Assembly (NCBI RefSeq): GCF_000238055.2
Contig: NZ_KE148312.1
Coordinates: 1,112,501 to 1,176,500 of the forward strand
Reading direction: 5' to 3'
Length of the DNA stretch: 64,000 nt
Source: Oribacterium parvum ACB1
GTDB lineage: Bacteria; Bacillota; Clostridia; Lachnospirales; Lachnospiraceae
Position 1 is the stretch's first letter, and every line of letters begins with the position of its first letter. The position numbers were made by a program, and so were the translations under genes. The notes under the pieces are model-generated. The model saw nothing but the letters and a program-made list of their open reading frames with translations, was not told where the DNA came from and did no database searches. Shown one piece after another: positions 35,884 to 43,068 of this stretch.

Positions 35884-37095
35884 ATGGATAAGAAAAAAGC
35901 ATTTGAAGAGCTGGTAAAAGAGATTAAGGGATTGAAGACGGACGACATGTACTTAAACGACTTCTTTCTGACATGGGAAAAGTCCGATGATGAGTTAAAG
36001 GCAGTATGGGATGTAGCAGACGCACTCAGAAACTTAAGAGAGAGAAATATCTCTACGAAGGTTTTTGATTCCGGACTTGGCATTTCCTTATTCCGTGATA
36101 ACTCCACAAGAACTCGTTTCTCCTTCGCTTCCGCTTGTAACCTTCTCGGATTAGAGGTTCAGGACTTGGATGAAGGAAAGTCTCAGGTTGCGCACGGTGA
36201 GACCGTTAGAGAGACTGCTAACATGATTTCTTTCATGGCTGACGTGATCGGTATTCGTGATGATATGTATATTGGTAAGGGAAATGCTTACATGCACGAA
36301 GTTGCTGAAGCTGTTGAGGCAGGAAACAAGGACGGCGTTCTCGAGCAGAGACCGACTCTTGTTAACTTACAGTGTGATATCGACCACCCGACACAGTGTA
36401 TGGCAGACGCTTTACATGTGATTCACGAGCTTGGCGGAATTGAGAACTTAAAGGGTAAGAAGCTCGCTATGACATGGGCTTACTCTCCCTCTTACGGAAA
36501 GCCGCTTTCCGTTCCGCAGGGTGTAATCGGTCTTTTCACAAGACTCGGCATGGAAGTTGTTCTTGCTCATCCGGAAGGATATGATGTAATGGGTGATGTT
36601 GTGGATGTTGCTAAGAAGAATGCCAAGGAGTCCGGCGGTTCCTTCAAGGTAACCAACGATATGAAGGAAGCATTTAAGGATGCGGATATCGTTTATCCGA
36701 AGTCTTGGGCTCCGTTCGCAGCGATGGAGAAGAGAACCAACCTCTACGGAGAGGGCGATACAGAGGGCATCAAGGCTCTGGAGAAGGAGCTTCTTGCACA
36801 GAACGCTCAGCACAAGGATTGGGCTTGTACAGAAGAGATGATGAAACTGACCAAGGGTGGAAAGGCTCTCTACATGCACTGCTTACCGGCTGACATCACC
36901 GGCGTTTCCTGCAAGGAAGGGGAAGTAGATGCTTCCGTATTCGATCGTTACAGAGATCCTCTTTACAAGGAAGCTTCCTTCAAGCCGTATGTTATTGCAG
37001 CTATGATTCTTTTAGAGAAGTTCAAGAATCCTGCAAAGGTTCTGGAAGAGCTGGAGAAGCGCGGACAGGATCGTATCATGGATATCGAGAAGTAA
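35884..37095 (+). CDS. ygeW: YgeW-type knotted carbamoyltransferase (403 aa)
   Basis: A member of the aspartate/ornithine carbamoyltransferase superfamily with a knotted C-terminal fold. The carbamoyl-phosphate motif is at residues 74-78 (RDNSTRTRFSF). Other family phrases are DEGKSQVAHGETVRETANM, the substrate loop NLQCDIDHPTQCMAD, and HCLPADITGVSC. Its natural substrate is not firmly established; in the purine cluster it may run backwards to make carbamoyl phosphate from a ureido compound, which would yield ATP with a carbamate kinase. ATG 35884 has AAAGGAG five bases upstream; an in-frame GTG-like start at 35818 lacks one. Codon usage is that of a highly expressed gene. No carbamate kinase gene is in the window. 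Confidence 0.92.
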   Translation: MDKKKAFEELVKEIKGLKTDDMYLNDFFLTWEKSDDELKAVWDVADALRNLRERNISTKVFDSGLGISLFRDNSTRTRFSFASACNLLGLEVQDLDEGKSQVAHGETVRETANMISFMADVIGIRDDMYIGKGNAYMHEVAEAVEAGNKDGVLEQRPTLVNLQCDIDHPTQCMADALHVIHELGGIENLKGKKLAMTWAYSPSYGKPLSVPQGVIGLFTRLGMEVVLAHPEGYDVMGDVVDVAKKNAKESGGSFKVTNDMKEAFKDADIVYPKSWAPFAAMEKRTNLYGEGDTEGIKALEKELLAQNAQHKDWACTEEMMKLTKGGKALYMHCLPADITGVSCKEGEVDASVFDRYRDPLYKEASFKPYVIAAMILLEKFKNPAKVLEELEKRGQDRIMDIEK

Positions 37096-37170
37096 GAAGA
37101 TAGCAACGCTTTAAGCGCAATGCACATTACAAACAAGAAATTGCAAGCATTGCGAGATGATGAATTAAAG

Positions 37171-37208
37171 ACAGAGCGCTCCGAGTAATCGGAATGCTCT
37201 GTTTTTCT
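37171..37208 (+). terminator. Terminator of the ygeX-ygeY-ygeW transcript
   Basis: ACAGAGC-GC-TCCGA pairs with TCGGA-AT-GCTCTGT around a GTAA loop and runs into TTTTTC. Confidence 0.88.
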
Positions 37209-37351
37209 TTAGTTTTTAACAAGTGGCGAAGCGAAGTCTGAGACAGCTTGTTTGTGAAAATAAATAGGAAAATAATTTCTCTTTTTCAGATTTGAATAGA
37301 AGTTTTTTTGTTTAAATGGTACAATCAAGGATATCTTTGAGATAGCTTGCG

Positions 37352-37424
37352 GATGGCTTTGTATTGTTATTTGGAATGGCTTTTGAAGTGGCTTTGAAAT
37401 GGCTTTTGAAGTGGCTTGTAAAAA
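37352..37424. repeat. Imperfect TGGCTTTTGAAG tandem units
   Basis: TGGCTTTTGAAG (37377), TGGCTTTGAAA (37389), TGGCTTTTGAAG (37400) and TGGCTTGTAAAA (37412) follow one another with period 11-12, with a further related TGGCTTTG at 37353. They lie about 55 bases upstream of eda. Confidence 0.65.
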
Positions 37425-37478
37425 AGCTTTTTGCAATGCCTTTCGTAATAGTTATAGGTGTTGAAAGGAGAAGTAGAA

Positions 37479-38126
37479 ATGGACAGTATTGCAGAGAGAA
37501 TCAGCGAGGTCGGAATTGTTCCGGTAATCAAGCTGAAGAATCCGGAAAGAGATGCCGTGAATTTAGCGAAGAGCCTTTGTAAGGGAGGGATTCCGATTGG
37601 AGAAGTAACATTTCGTGCGGAGGGAGCCGACACGGCGCTTCGACTTATGAGTACGGCGGTTCCGGAAATGCTCCTTGGAGCCGGTACGGTTACCACGACG
37701 GAGCAGATAGACAGAGCCATAGACGCCGGTGCAAAATTCGTGGTATCTCCCGGTTTTGATGAGGATTTGATTCGTTACGCACAGGAGAAGAACATTCCGA
37801 TTTATCCCGGAGTAAGCTCTGCAAGTGAGTATCACAAGGCTTTAAAGTATGATTTAAAGCTCTTGAAATTCTTCCCTGCAGAACAGCTTGGCGGGCTTCC
37901 GATGATTAAAGCTCTTGCAGGTCCCTTCCCTATGTTTAAGATTATGCCCACAGGAGGTATTTCTCTGAAGAACCTTGGAGAATATATGGCTTCTCCTCTT
38001 ATTGCCGCTTGCGGCGGAAGCTATATGGTAAATGACAAACTGATTGAAGACGGAGAATGGGAGGAAATCACGAGACTTTGTGAGGAATCCGTTGCCATTA
38101 TCAAAGAAGCAAGAATGCATAGATGA
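37479..38126 (+). CDS. eda: KDPG/KHG aldolase (215 aa)
   Basis: A class I aldolase that splits 2-dehydro-3-deoxy-6-phosphogluconate into pyruvate and glyceraldehyde-3-phosphate. The general base Glu42 is in GEVTFR and the Schiff-base Lys130 in LLKFFPAEQLGG, with the phosphate-binding GAGTVTT and MPTGGISLKNL. The ATG at 37479 has AAAGGAG eight bases upstream; GTG and TTG codons 6-7 triplets earlier are in frame but start at the ribosome site. The KDG kinase gene follows 83 bases later and makes the substrate, so the two form the last steps of uronate or Entner-Doudoroff catabolism. The earlier uronate genes are not in the window. Confidence 0.93.
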   Translation: MDSIAERISEVGIVPVIKLKNPERDAVNLAKSLCKGGIPIGEVTFRAEGADTALRLMSTAVPEMLLGAGTVTTTEQIDRAIDAGAKFVVSPGFDEDLIRYAQEKNIPIYPGVSSASEYHKALKYDLKLLKFFPAEQLGGLPMIKALAGPFPMFKIMPTGGISLKNLGEYMASPLIAACGGSYMVNDKLIEDGEWEEITRLCEESVAIIKEARMHR

Positions 38127-38209
38127 ATAGATATAGGGTGAGTATTACATTTTCAATGCAATTAGATAGTTTTAAAGAAAAATCAGATAGAGAATAGTTG
38201 GAGGTATTC

Positions 38210-39232
38210 ATGTCAAAGGTAGTCTGTTTTGGAGAAATTATGCTGCGTCTGCAGCCCTATAATTATGAGCGTTTTATTCAGGCGGAAAGAGTGCAGTTCA
38301 GCTTCGGCGGAGCGGAAGCGAATGTAGCGGTTTCTCTTGCGAATTTCGGAGTGGATATTGCTTATGTTACGAAGCTTCCCTCTCACATGGTCGGACAGGC
38401 GGCAATCAACTCTCTTAGAAGATACGGGGTGGATACCTCGAAGGTTGTGCGTGGAGGGGACAGAGTAGGGATCTATTTCAATGAGAAGGGCGCTTCCCAG
38501 CGTCCCAGCATCTGTACTTATGACAGAGCGCATTCCGCTATTTCCGAAGCAAAGAAAGAGGATTTTGATTGGGAAAGCATCTTTAGCGGTGCGGAGTGGT
38601 TCCATTTTACCGGCATCACCCCCGCCCTTTCCGAAAATGTACTGGAAATCTGTAAAGAAGCCTGTCAGGTGGCAAAGAAAAAGGGTGTAAAGATTTCCTG
38701 TGACGTCAATTATCGCAGTAAGTTGTGGACAAAAGAAGCGGCAAGAGAGGCTATGACGGCTCTTAGCGAATACATTGACATGATTATTATAAATGAAGAG
38801 GATGCGAAGATTGTTTTCGGAATCGAAGCGGATAAAACGGATGTCAATACCGGAAAGTTAAACAAGGAAGGCTACGAGGAGGTAGCCCGGAAGCTCATGG
38901 AGCAGTTCCGATTCTCCGAAGTGGCTATTACGCTTAGAGAGAGTAAGAGTGCCTCGGACAATGATTGGTCCGGTCTTCTTTATGACGGAAAGGAATGTCT
39001 CTTCTCGAAGGTTTATCCGGTGCATATCGTAGACCGTATCGGCGGAGGAGACAGCTTTGCGGCAGGACTTATTTACTCTCTCTTAAAAGGAGATACCGGC
39101 AGAAAAGCACTCGAGTTTGCCGTGGCGGCTTCCGCACTAAAGCACAGTATTGAGGGGGACTACAATATGGTCACGGTTCCCGAAGTGGAGAAGCTTGCCG
39201 GCGGAGACAGTTCCGGAAGAGTACAGAGATAA
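38210..39232 (+). CDS. kdgK: 2-Dehydro-3-deoxygluconate kinase, PfkB family (340 aa)
   Basis: Phosphorylates 2-dehydro-3-deoxygluconate with ATP to give KDPG, the substrate of Eda encoded just upstream. PfkB family motifs: an N-terminal GGAEANVAVSLANFG and the C-terminal anion-hole/catalytic DRIGGGDSFAAGLIYSLL. The sugar-contact region YDRAHSAIS and CDVNYRSKLW fit KDG kinases. The ATG at 38210 has GGAGG five bases upstream; TTG 38198 in frame overlaps that site. Specificity for KDG rather than another keto-sugar rests mainly on the eda neighbour. Confidence 0.9.
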   Translation: MSKVVCFGEIMLRLQPYNYERFIQAERVQFSFGGAEANVAVSLANFGVDIAYVTKLPSHMVGQAAINSLRRYGVDTSKVVRGGDRVGIYFNEKGASQRPSICTYDRAHSAISEAKKEDFDWESIFSGAEWFHFTGITPALSENVLEICKEACQVAKKKGVKISCDVNYRSKLWTKEAAREAMTALSEYIDMIIINEEDAKIVFGIEADKTDVNTGKLNKEGYEEVARKLMEQFRFSEVAITLRESKSASDNDWSGLLYDGKECLFSKVYPVHIVDRIGGGDSFAAGLIYSLLKGDTGRKALEFAVAASALKHSIEGDYNMVTVPEVEKLAGGDSSGRVQR

Positions 39233-39243
39233 GCTGATATTTT

Positions 39244-39289
39244 GAACTATAAAAGGCGGTATTTAGCATTTGCTAATATTTTTATAGTT
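39244..39289. terminator. AT-rich nested hairpin after kdgK, possible terminator
   Basis: AACTATAAAA pairs with TTTTTATAGTT, and inside it TTAGC/GCTAA closes an ATTT loop. There is no long T-run, so it may be a weak terminator or processing site. Confidence 0.45.
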
Positions 39290-39459
39290 GCTTTTGGAAT
39301 AAGCACTATACTTTGTGAAAAAAATGGCGTAAAATTCTACATAGTAGCTGTGCGGCGGCATTTTTTTTGATGCTAAGAGACATGAAAGATTAAAAAATCC
39401 GAATTGTCCGCACCGTGGAAGAGATGGAAGCATATTAAGGAAAGGAATAGGGAAAAGCT

Positions 39460-40566
39460 ATGGATCAGGAAAAGTTACAGCGCATTTTAAAGAAGATGGA
39501 AGAGCGTGATTTATCACAGATGATTATTACAGACCCTCCTGCAATTTTCTACTTAACAGGAAAGTGGATTATTCCGGGAGAAAGAATGCTCGCTTTATAT
39601 ATTAATACGAAGGGCGTGAAGCACCTTTTCGTAAATCGTATGCTTCCGCAGGAGAAGGACTTAGGCGTTGAGATTACTTATTTTGACGACACGGAAGATC
39701 CTGTAGCGATCCTCTCCGGCGTGATTGAGAAGGATAAGCCGATCGGTATCGATAAGACTTGGCCGTCCCGTTTCCTTTTACGCCTCCAGGAATTAAAGGC
39801 AGGAAGCTCTTTCGTGAACGGTTCCGTTATCGTAGATAAGGTTCGTCAGATTAAGAGTAAGAAAGAGCAGGAGCTGATGATTGAGTCCTCTCTTGTAAAC
39901 GATAAGGTTATGGAAGAGCTTGTTCCTTATGTTGTGAAGGGACTTTCCGAGAAGGAATTAAATGCCGTTACCAGAGATCTCTTTAAGAAGCACGGTTGCT
40001 CCGGTGTATCCTTTGACCCGATTACCGCATATGGACACGGTGCCGCAGATCCGCACCATGTAACGGATGACAGCAAGGGAAAGAAGGGAGATTGCGTAAT
40101 CCTTGATATCGGCGGCGTGTTAAACGATTATATCTCCGATATGACCAGAACCGTATTTATCGGTGAAGTTAGCGAAAGACATAAGGAGATTTACCAGATT
40201 GTTCGTGATGCGAACTTAAAGGGTATCGCTATGGCAAAGCCCGGAAACAGAATGTGCGATGTAGACCTTGCTTGCCGTAACTATATCGAAGAGAAGGGTT
40301 ACGGACAGTATTTTACGCATAGAACCGGACACTCCGCAGGAATCGAAGACCATGAAGTTGGAGACGTTTCTTCCGTAAATGAAGAAATCATCGAAGTTGG
40401 ACAGTGCTTCTCCGTAGAGCCGGGTATCTATATTCCGGAGGAGAATATCGGTGTTCGTGTAGAAGACCTGGTAATCATTACAGAAGACGGATGCAAGATT
40501 TTAAACCACTACACCAAGGACCTTCTTGTAGTGAAGGAAGACGGAAGCCTTGTAGTTGCAGAGTAA
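39460..40566 (+). CDS. M24 family Xaa-Pro dipeptidase/aminopeptidase (368 aa)
   Basis: A cytosolic dimetal peptidase that cleaves Xaa-Pro bonds. The N-terminal creatinase-like domain (about residues 1-130) is followed by the pita-bread catalytic domain. The five metal ligands are visible in order: Asp in ILDIGG, Asp in SDMTRTVF, His in HRTGHSAGIEDHE, Glu in SVEPGIYIPE, Glu in VRVEDLVII. The length is typical for PepQ/YqhT-like enzymes. It lies next to a proline iminopeptidase gene in the same direction, so the pair probably completes breakdown of proline-containing peptides brought in by the Opp system. The codon pattern is that of well expressed genes. Confidence 0.92.
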   Translation: MDQEKLQRILKKMEERDLSQMIITDPPAIFYLTGKWIIPGERMLALYINTKGVKHLFVNRMLPQEKDLGVEITYFDDTEDPVAILSGVIEKDKPIGIDKTWPSRFLLRLQELKAGSSFVNGSVIVDKVRQIKSKKEQELMIESSLVNDKVMEELVPYVVKGLSEKELNAVTRDLFKKHGCSGVSFDPITAYGHGAADPHHVTDDSKGKKGDCVILDIGGVLNDYISDMTRTVFIGEVSERHKEIYQIVRDANLKGIAMAKPGNRMCDVDLACRNYIEEKGYGQYFTHRTGHSAGIEDHEVGDVSSVNEEIIEVGQCFSVEPGIYIPEENIGVRVEDLVIITEDGCKILNHYTKDLLVVKEDGSLVVAE

Positions 40567-40592
40567 AATCTGTAGAGCTTAAATGAGCTTGA

Positions 40593-40793
40593 CAGATTGC
40601 ATTCGACAGATTGAACTCGTCAGGGAAGATTCAATCTGTATACTGGAAAGCGATTAAAACAGAATAAAAGGATAGCGTGACTATAGCTGATGCGGAAAGC
40701 AAGTAGACTATACTTGCAGAGGCGGAGCTATAGTCACATCTATGATAAAAAATTAACAAACTTGACAAAATGCTATAGAAAAGAGATTTTGTC
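40593..40793 (+). ncRNA. Structured intergenic segment upstream of the proline iminopeptidase gene (candidate)
   Basis: Three inverted repeats lie in one 245-bp spacer. ACAGATTGA pairs with TCAATCTGT (near 40606 and 40631). GTGACTATAGCT (40677-40688) pairs perfectly with AGCTATAGTCAC (40726-40737), enclosing GCAAGTA/TACTTGC (40699-40717). GACAAAA/TTTTGTC (40764-40793) ends just before the ribosome site. There is no T-run after the central stem, so it is not a standard terminator. It could be a leader RNA or small RNA; this is a candidate only. Confidence 0.4.
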
Positions 40794-40811
40794 ATAAGAG
40801 GGAGAGAGACA

Positions 40812-41699
40812 ATGGCTAAAATTACTGAAGGAACAATGCCCTATTTGGGATATGAGACATATTACAGAATTGTAGGAGAGAAGAACCCGAATAAGGCACC
40901 TTTACTTTTATTACATGGTGGACCGGGATCCACACACAACTATTTTGAGGTGTTAGATGATCTTGCCGACAGAGATAACAGACAGATTATCATGTACGAC
41001 CAGATCGGATGCGGAAACTCCTTCGTAGACGGACATCCGGAACTTTGGACGAAGGAAACTTGGGCAAATGAGCTTGTGGCTCTTCGTGAGCATTTGGGAC
41101 TCGATAAGGTGCATCTTCTCGGACAGTCTTGGGGCGGTATGCTGGCTATCATCTATGGCTGCGACTATGCACCGAAGGGCGTAAAGAGTATCGTGCTTTC
41201 TTCCACCCTTCCCTACAATGCAATCTGGGAAAGTGAGCAGAAGCGTCGTGTTAGCTATATGACCGCGGAGCAGCAGGCTGCTATTAAGAAGGCGGAGGAT
41301 ACAGGAAATTACGACGATCCCGACTACCTTGCAGCAATCAATGTTTTCATGGAGAAATATTGCTACGGCGTAATCAACGAAGATTCTCCGGAGTGCTTAA
41401 CCAGAAAGAAGAAGGCCGGAGTTGAGCCTTATGTAGTAGGCTGGGGACCGAATGAATTTACACCGACAGGAACGCTTAAGGATTATAACTACATGGAGAA
41501 GCTGCACAGCTTTGCTTATCCGACCTTAATCTGTGACGGTGCGGAAGACCTCTGCTCTCCCTATATCGCTAAGATGATGTATGATGCGATTCCGAATGCA
41601 AAGTGGGAGCTTTTTGCTTACTCCAGACATATGTGCTTTGTGGACGAGGGTCCAAAGTACAAGGAGATTCTCTTAAAGTGGTTAAATGAGAACGACTAA
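40812..41699 (+). CDS. pip: Proline iminopeptidase-family alpha/beta hydrolase (295 aa)
   Basis: An S33-family serine peptidase releasing N-terminal proline (or another residue) from peptides. The oxyanion motif HGGPG is at residues 35-39, the nucleophile Ser106 in GQSWGG, the acid in CDGAEDLCSP, and the catalytic His in SRHMCFVDEGP. MYDQIGCGNS is typical of the Pip/tricorn-interacting-factor-like class. There is no signal peptide, so it acts in the cytosol. Its start follows GAGGGAGAGAG, and a strong terminator lies 43 bases downstream. It is the partner of the M24 peptidase encoded upstream. Confidence 0.9.
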   Translation: MAKITEGTMPYLGYETYYRIVGEKNPNKAPLLLLHGGPGSTHNYFEVLDDLADRDNRQIIMYDQIGCGNSFVDGHPELWTKETWANELVALREHLGLDKVHLLGQSWGGMLAIIYGCDYAPKGVKSIVLSSTLPYNAIWESEQKRRVSYMTAEQQAAIKKAEDTGNYDDPDYLAAINVFMEKYCYGVINEDSPECLTRKKKAGVEPYVVGWGPNEFTPTGTLKDYNYMEKLHSFAYPTLICDGAEDLCSPYIAKMMYDAIPNAKWELFAYSRHMCFVDEGPKYKEILLKWLNEND

Positions 41700-41741
41700 G
41701 CGCTAAAAAGATAAGGTGCCGATGATACAGTGCGTTGATAT

Positions 41742-41784
41742 AGAGAAGTTGCCTGTTAAAAGCGGGTGACTTCTCTTTTTTCTA
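41742..41784 (+). terminator. Terminator after pip
   Basis: AGAGAAGT (41742-41749) pairs with ACTTCTCT (41769-41776), with a partly paired TTGCC/GGGTG interior, followed by TTTTTTC. Confidence 0.85.
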
Positions 41785-41866
41785 TAAAATAATATTCGTA
41801 CTCCATCGGAAGCGACTAAAATAGAGTAAAGAATTTGGAATGGCATAAAGTCGGAAAGGAAGCAAA

Positions 41867-43063
41867 ATGGGGAAAAAAGTCAATCTTGCTGTAATCGGGT
41901 TAGGACAAAGGGGCGCCGAGCTTTTGAAAAATGTCTATACGGAGCACCCGGATGTGGAGTTTATTGCGCTCTGCGATGTATATGAAGACCGGGTGGAGGA
42001 GACTGCCCGGGTGTTAAAGGAGATGGGAAGGGTAGAGCCGAAAAAGTTTTCCGACTATCGGGAGATGCTGAAGATGCCCGAATTGGACGCAGTGCTTATC
42101 TGTGCCTCATGGGAAATGCACAGTGAAATGGCAAAGGACTGCATGCGCGCAGGAAAGGCGGTAGCCTGTGAGGTAGGCGGTGCCTATTCCCTGCAGGAGT
42201 GCTGGAAGCTCGTGGAGTGCCATGAAGAGACGAAAACACCGCTGATGTTTATGGAAAACTGCGTGTACGGAAGAGATGAGTTGATGGTTCTTCGTATGGC
42301 AGAGGAAGGCGTTCTTGGGGAAATTGTGCATTGTGAGGGAGGCTATCGCCATGATCTGAGAGAGGAGATCTCTTTCGGGCGGGAGAAGCGCCACTACCGC
42401 CTGGATAACTACATTCATCGAAATACGGAAAATTATCCGACGCATGAGCTTGGACCTATCGCAAAAATCCTGCATATCAATAAAGGAAACCGAATGTTGA
42501 CTCTGAGCTCCATGGCATCCAAGGCTTGCGGCTTGCGAGAGTATATCCGGGATAAAAAACCGGAGGACCAAGTTCTTCGGAATACGGTTTTTCAGCAGGG
42601 AGATGTGGTCAATACCATGATTCGCTGTGCAAATGGAGAAACGATTCTTCTGACTTTGGACACCACCCTTCCCCGCTACTATTCCCGAGGCTTTACCGTG
42701 CAAGGCACGAAGGGGATGTATATGGAGGACAATGCCTCTATTTTCCTAGATAATGACGAGGGGGCGAAAGACCACTTTGAATGGAAAAAGCAGTGGGGCA
42801 ACGTGGAGCGTTTTCGTGAAAAATACGAACACCCGCTCTGGAGGGACTACCTCAAGGCGGGTGTGAAAAAAGGACACGGCGGCATGGACTATCTGGTCTT
42901 TTCCGATTTTATAAAGGGAATACAGGAAGGTAGCCCGATGCCCGTGGATGTGTATGATATGGTGAGCTGGATGAGCATTTCCGCCCTTGCGGAAGAATCC
43001 ATTGCCCTCGGGGGACAGCCGGTCGCTATTCCCGATTTTACAAATGGGAAATGGATTAAATAA
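41867..43063 (+). CDS. Gfo/Idh/MocA family protein, GH109-like (398 aa)
   Basis: An NAD-binding Rossmann domain (VIGLGQRGAELLKNVY, CDVYEDR) is followed by a Gfo/Idh/MocA C-terminal domain. NYPTHELGPIAKIL, LPRYYSRGFTVQGTKG and HGGMDYLVFSDFI are close to motifs of glycoside hydrolase family 109, enzymes that hydrolyse alpha-N-acetylgalactosaminides through an NAD-dependent oxidation-elimination mechanism. The alternative is a plain sugar oxidoreductase. There is no signal peptide, so the protein acts in the cytosol on imported glycosides. Its stop is only 5 bases from the stop of the convergent peptide-binding protein gene. A role in host-glycan use would match the lnp operon in this window, but that is inference. 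Confidence 0.82.
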   Translation: MGKKVNLAVIGLGQRGAELLKNVYTEHPDVEFIALCDVYEDRVEETARVLKEMGRVEPKKFSDYREMLKMPELDAVLICASWEMHSEMAKDCMRAGKAVACEVGGAYSLQECWKLVECHEETKTPLMFMENCVYGRDELMVLRMAEEGVLGEIVHCEGGYRHDLREEISFGREKRHYRLDNYIHRNTENYPTHELGPIAKILHINKGNRMLTLSSMASKACGLREYIRDKKPEDQVLRNTVFQQGDVVNTMIRCANGETILLTLDTTLPRYYSRGFTVQGTKGMYMEDNASIFLDNDEGAKDHFEWKKQWGNVERFREKYEHPLWRDYLKAGVKKGHGGMDYLVFSDFIKGIQEGSPMPVDVYDMVSWMSISALAEESIALGGQPVAIPDFTNGKWIK

Positions 43064-43068
43064 GTGCT

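Larger units (their letters stand above)
37096..37478 (+). other. Intergenic region with terminator and short repeats upstream of eda
   Basis: The ygeW terminator is at 37171-37208. A run of imperfect TGGCTTTTGAAG-type units fills 37352-37424. Between them is AT-rich sequence with a possible TACAAT box at 37319-37324, but no paired -35 was seen. No gene is apparent in these 383 bases. Confidence 0.6.

Noticed and set aside
43064-43068. Terminator between the convergent stops
   Set aside because: The gap is only 5 bases and no hairpin with a T-run was seen at either gene end.
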